Assembly (NCBI GenBank): GCA_005281725.1
Contig: SSBO01000001.1
Location: forward strand, 11,161,776 to 11,225,775
Origin: Wuchereria bancrofti
Taxonomy: Eukaryota > Nematoda > Chromadorea > Rhabditida > Onchocercidae
Length of the DNA stretch: 64,000 nucleotides
Reading direction: 5' to 3'
The translations under genes were made by a program, and so were the position numbers. Position 1 is the first letter of the stretch. Every line of letters begins with the position of its first letter. Below are positions 62,701 through 64,000 of the stretch, piece after piece. Below the pieces are notes generated by a model. The model was given only the letters and a program-made list of their open reading frames with translations. It searched no databases and was not told where the DNA came from.

Positions 62701-64000
62701 ATGTTCCGTATCGGTGGACAATCGATGGCACGACTTGTTTCACGTACAGCGTGGTCAGGTTTAAGACATTATGCCAAGGATGTGAAGTTTGGTGCGGACG
62801 GACGTGCTTCAATGTTGTATGGTGTAGATACTCTTGCTGATGCAGTCGCTGTCACTATGGGACCAAAGGTTTTTAAATGTGTTTGCTACATTTTCCCGAT
62901 TCTTGTAAACAAGTACTTTTGAAGTGTGTTAGAATTAATAAGGTGATTGCTATGATCACTGGAAGTAGTTAGCACTTGACGCTGAATGCGTAAAACTATC
63001 ATGGGAAATTCTAGGAATTTTCATACTGGTCATAGCTCTTGCATGTATTATACCAATCCTACTGCCTATTTTTCAGGGAAGAAATGTCGTAATTGAGCAA
63101 TCATGGGGAAGTCCAAAGATCACAAAAGATGGTGTTACTGTGGCGAAAGCAATCGATTTCAAAGATAAGTACAAGAACTTGGGCGCAAAACTGGTGCAGG
63201 TAAGAGGAAAGAAATTTACAGAAGTTGCTGTCTTTAGCATACAAAAAGTTGAGACCGAGAGTTTTATTGGCTGGTAGGAAATGGGTGGATTGAATATGAA
63301 TGAGCAGTTATCTTCTGAGAATTTGTTCTATAATGCGGTCTTTTTGCCATTAATCTAGATCATTAATCACTGAATTACGATAGTTTGTGAGCTGTCTTCG
63401 TTGCTTCGATAGTGCTGTTTATTTTCAGGATGTAGCAAACAAAACCAATGAAGAGGCTGGTGATGGCACCACATGTGCTACAGTTCTGGCGCGAGCAATT
63501 GCGAAAGAAGGTTTCGAGAATATCAGCAAAGGAGCCAATCCAGTGGAAGTTCGAAGAGGTAAATTTAGATTTTTCTGAGGGTACATTAACACTTAACACT
63601 TGCTTTACTCATATTTCTGTCCAACATCTTTAGTAGTTTCTGTTGAACTTTTTTTACATATCTTTTCCCACTGAATTTAATTCATAATGTTTAAAGGTTG
63701 AGTTGAGTTGAGTGTGGCAAGAGTAGTAATTTAAATAAATGTTCCTCCTTTGAAATAGGAATTGCTCGCTTCCCGTTCTGTGAAACCGAATCATTATATT
63801 TACCAAGCTTGTAATTAGATCTTTTCTGGATATTTCTCCTTCTGTTATGCAGGAGTAATGAAGGCTGTGGAACTCTTGGTTGCTGAACTGAAGAAAATGA
63901 GCAAAAATGTGACAACCCCAGAAGAAATCGCGCAAGTAGCAACAATTTCAGCTAACGGTGATTCCACTGTAGGGCAACTGATATCCGAAGCAATGAAGAA
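62701..64000 (+). CDS. hsp60: Mitochondrial 60-kDa chaperonin (HSP60), 5' part; truncated by window end
   Basis: Exons 62701-62868, 63077-63199, 63429-63558 and 63853-64000 (continuing beyond the window) give the first ~189 residues. An Arg/Ser-rich presequence ([20 protein letters not shown], then LRHYA) precedes the mature [20 protein letters not shown]. GroEL-family ATP-site motifs are intact: VTMGPKGRNVVIE, the [17 protein letters not shown] loop, and [20 protein letters not shown] with the catalytic Asp. The equatorial-intermediate region follows ([38 protein letters not shown]). It folds imported proteins in the mitochondrial matrix with HSP10. Shares its upstream region and heat-shock elements with hsp10. 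No defect visible in the part present. Confidence 0.97.

Noticed and set aside
62701..64000. HSP60 or EF-Tu as endosymbiont (Wolbachia) insertions
   Set aside because: Both genes are intron-rich with mitochondrial presequences, so they are native nuclear genes.

Overview
The window reads as nuclear DNA of a parasitic nematode, most likely a clade III (filarial-type) worm. It is very AT-rich, with long A/T runs and many short introns ending in TTTCAG-like acceptors. Several genes have a strong 3' splice acceptor 2-20 bases before the ATG, as expected for spliced-leader trans-splicing. It carries nematode-specific families: a secreted transthyretin-like protein and a mitochondrial EF-Tu with the long nematode C-terminal extension. 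I saw no bacterial, viral or transposon genes, no rRNA or convincing tRNA, and no CRISPR array. The species call is inference.

Layout. 0-10.1 kb: a possible first exon at the left edge (minus), then a large gene of about 22 exons (plus) for an unrecognised ~920-residue protein, F-box-like then leucine-rich, with an acidic/basic tail. 12.1-13.3 kb: a transthyretin-like secreted protein (plus). 14.4-19.5 kb: a secreted or surface leucine-rich repeat protein (minus). 19.5-28.5 kb: gene-poor AT-rich DNA with microsatellites and a 260-bp direct repeat. 28.6-30.8 kb: RNPS1 (plus). 32.2-34.5 kb: DDRGK1 (minus), head to head with mitochondrial EF-Tu1 (35.4-38.5 kb, plus). 39.9-46.1 kb: a minus-strand gene for a basic, coiled-coil, probably nuclear protein whose 5' two-exon module exists in three tandem copies. 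A small plus-strand gene lies between two of the copies. 46.9-50.6 kb: a divergent protein tyrosine phosphatase-like protein. 51.1-55.0 kb: CLUAP1/IFT38 (DYF-3). 57.6-59.0 kb: an ACOT13-type thioesterase. 60.1-61.0 kb: HSP10 (minus), divergent from HSP60 (62.7 kb to the right edge, incomplete).

Functional links. HSP10 and HSP60 are the two parts of the mitochondrial folding chamber and share a 1.7-kb divergent promoter region with two perfect heat-shock elements. EF-Tu1 serves mitochondrial translation. The other genes are unrelated housekeeping functions: mRNA processing (RNPS1), UFMylation at the ER (DDRGK1), ciliary transport (CLUAP1) and acyl-CoA hydrolysis (ACOT13).

Most interesting for follow-up: the in-frame, phase-symmetric triplication at 42.2-46.1 kb with its nested gene; the degenerate catalytic motifs of the phosphatase-like protein; the heat-shock elements between hsp10 and hsp60; and the CLEAR-type palindrome before the thioesterase. 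Gene models come from hand translation and splice-phase checks. Exon edges without a strong splice consensus are flagged.
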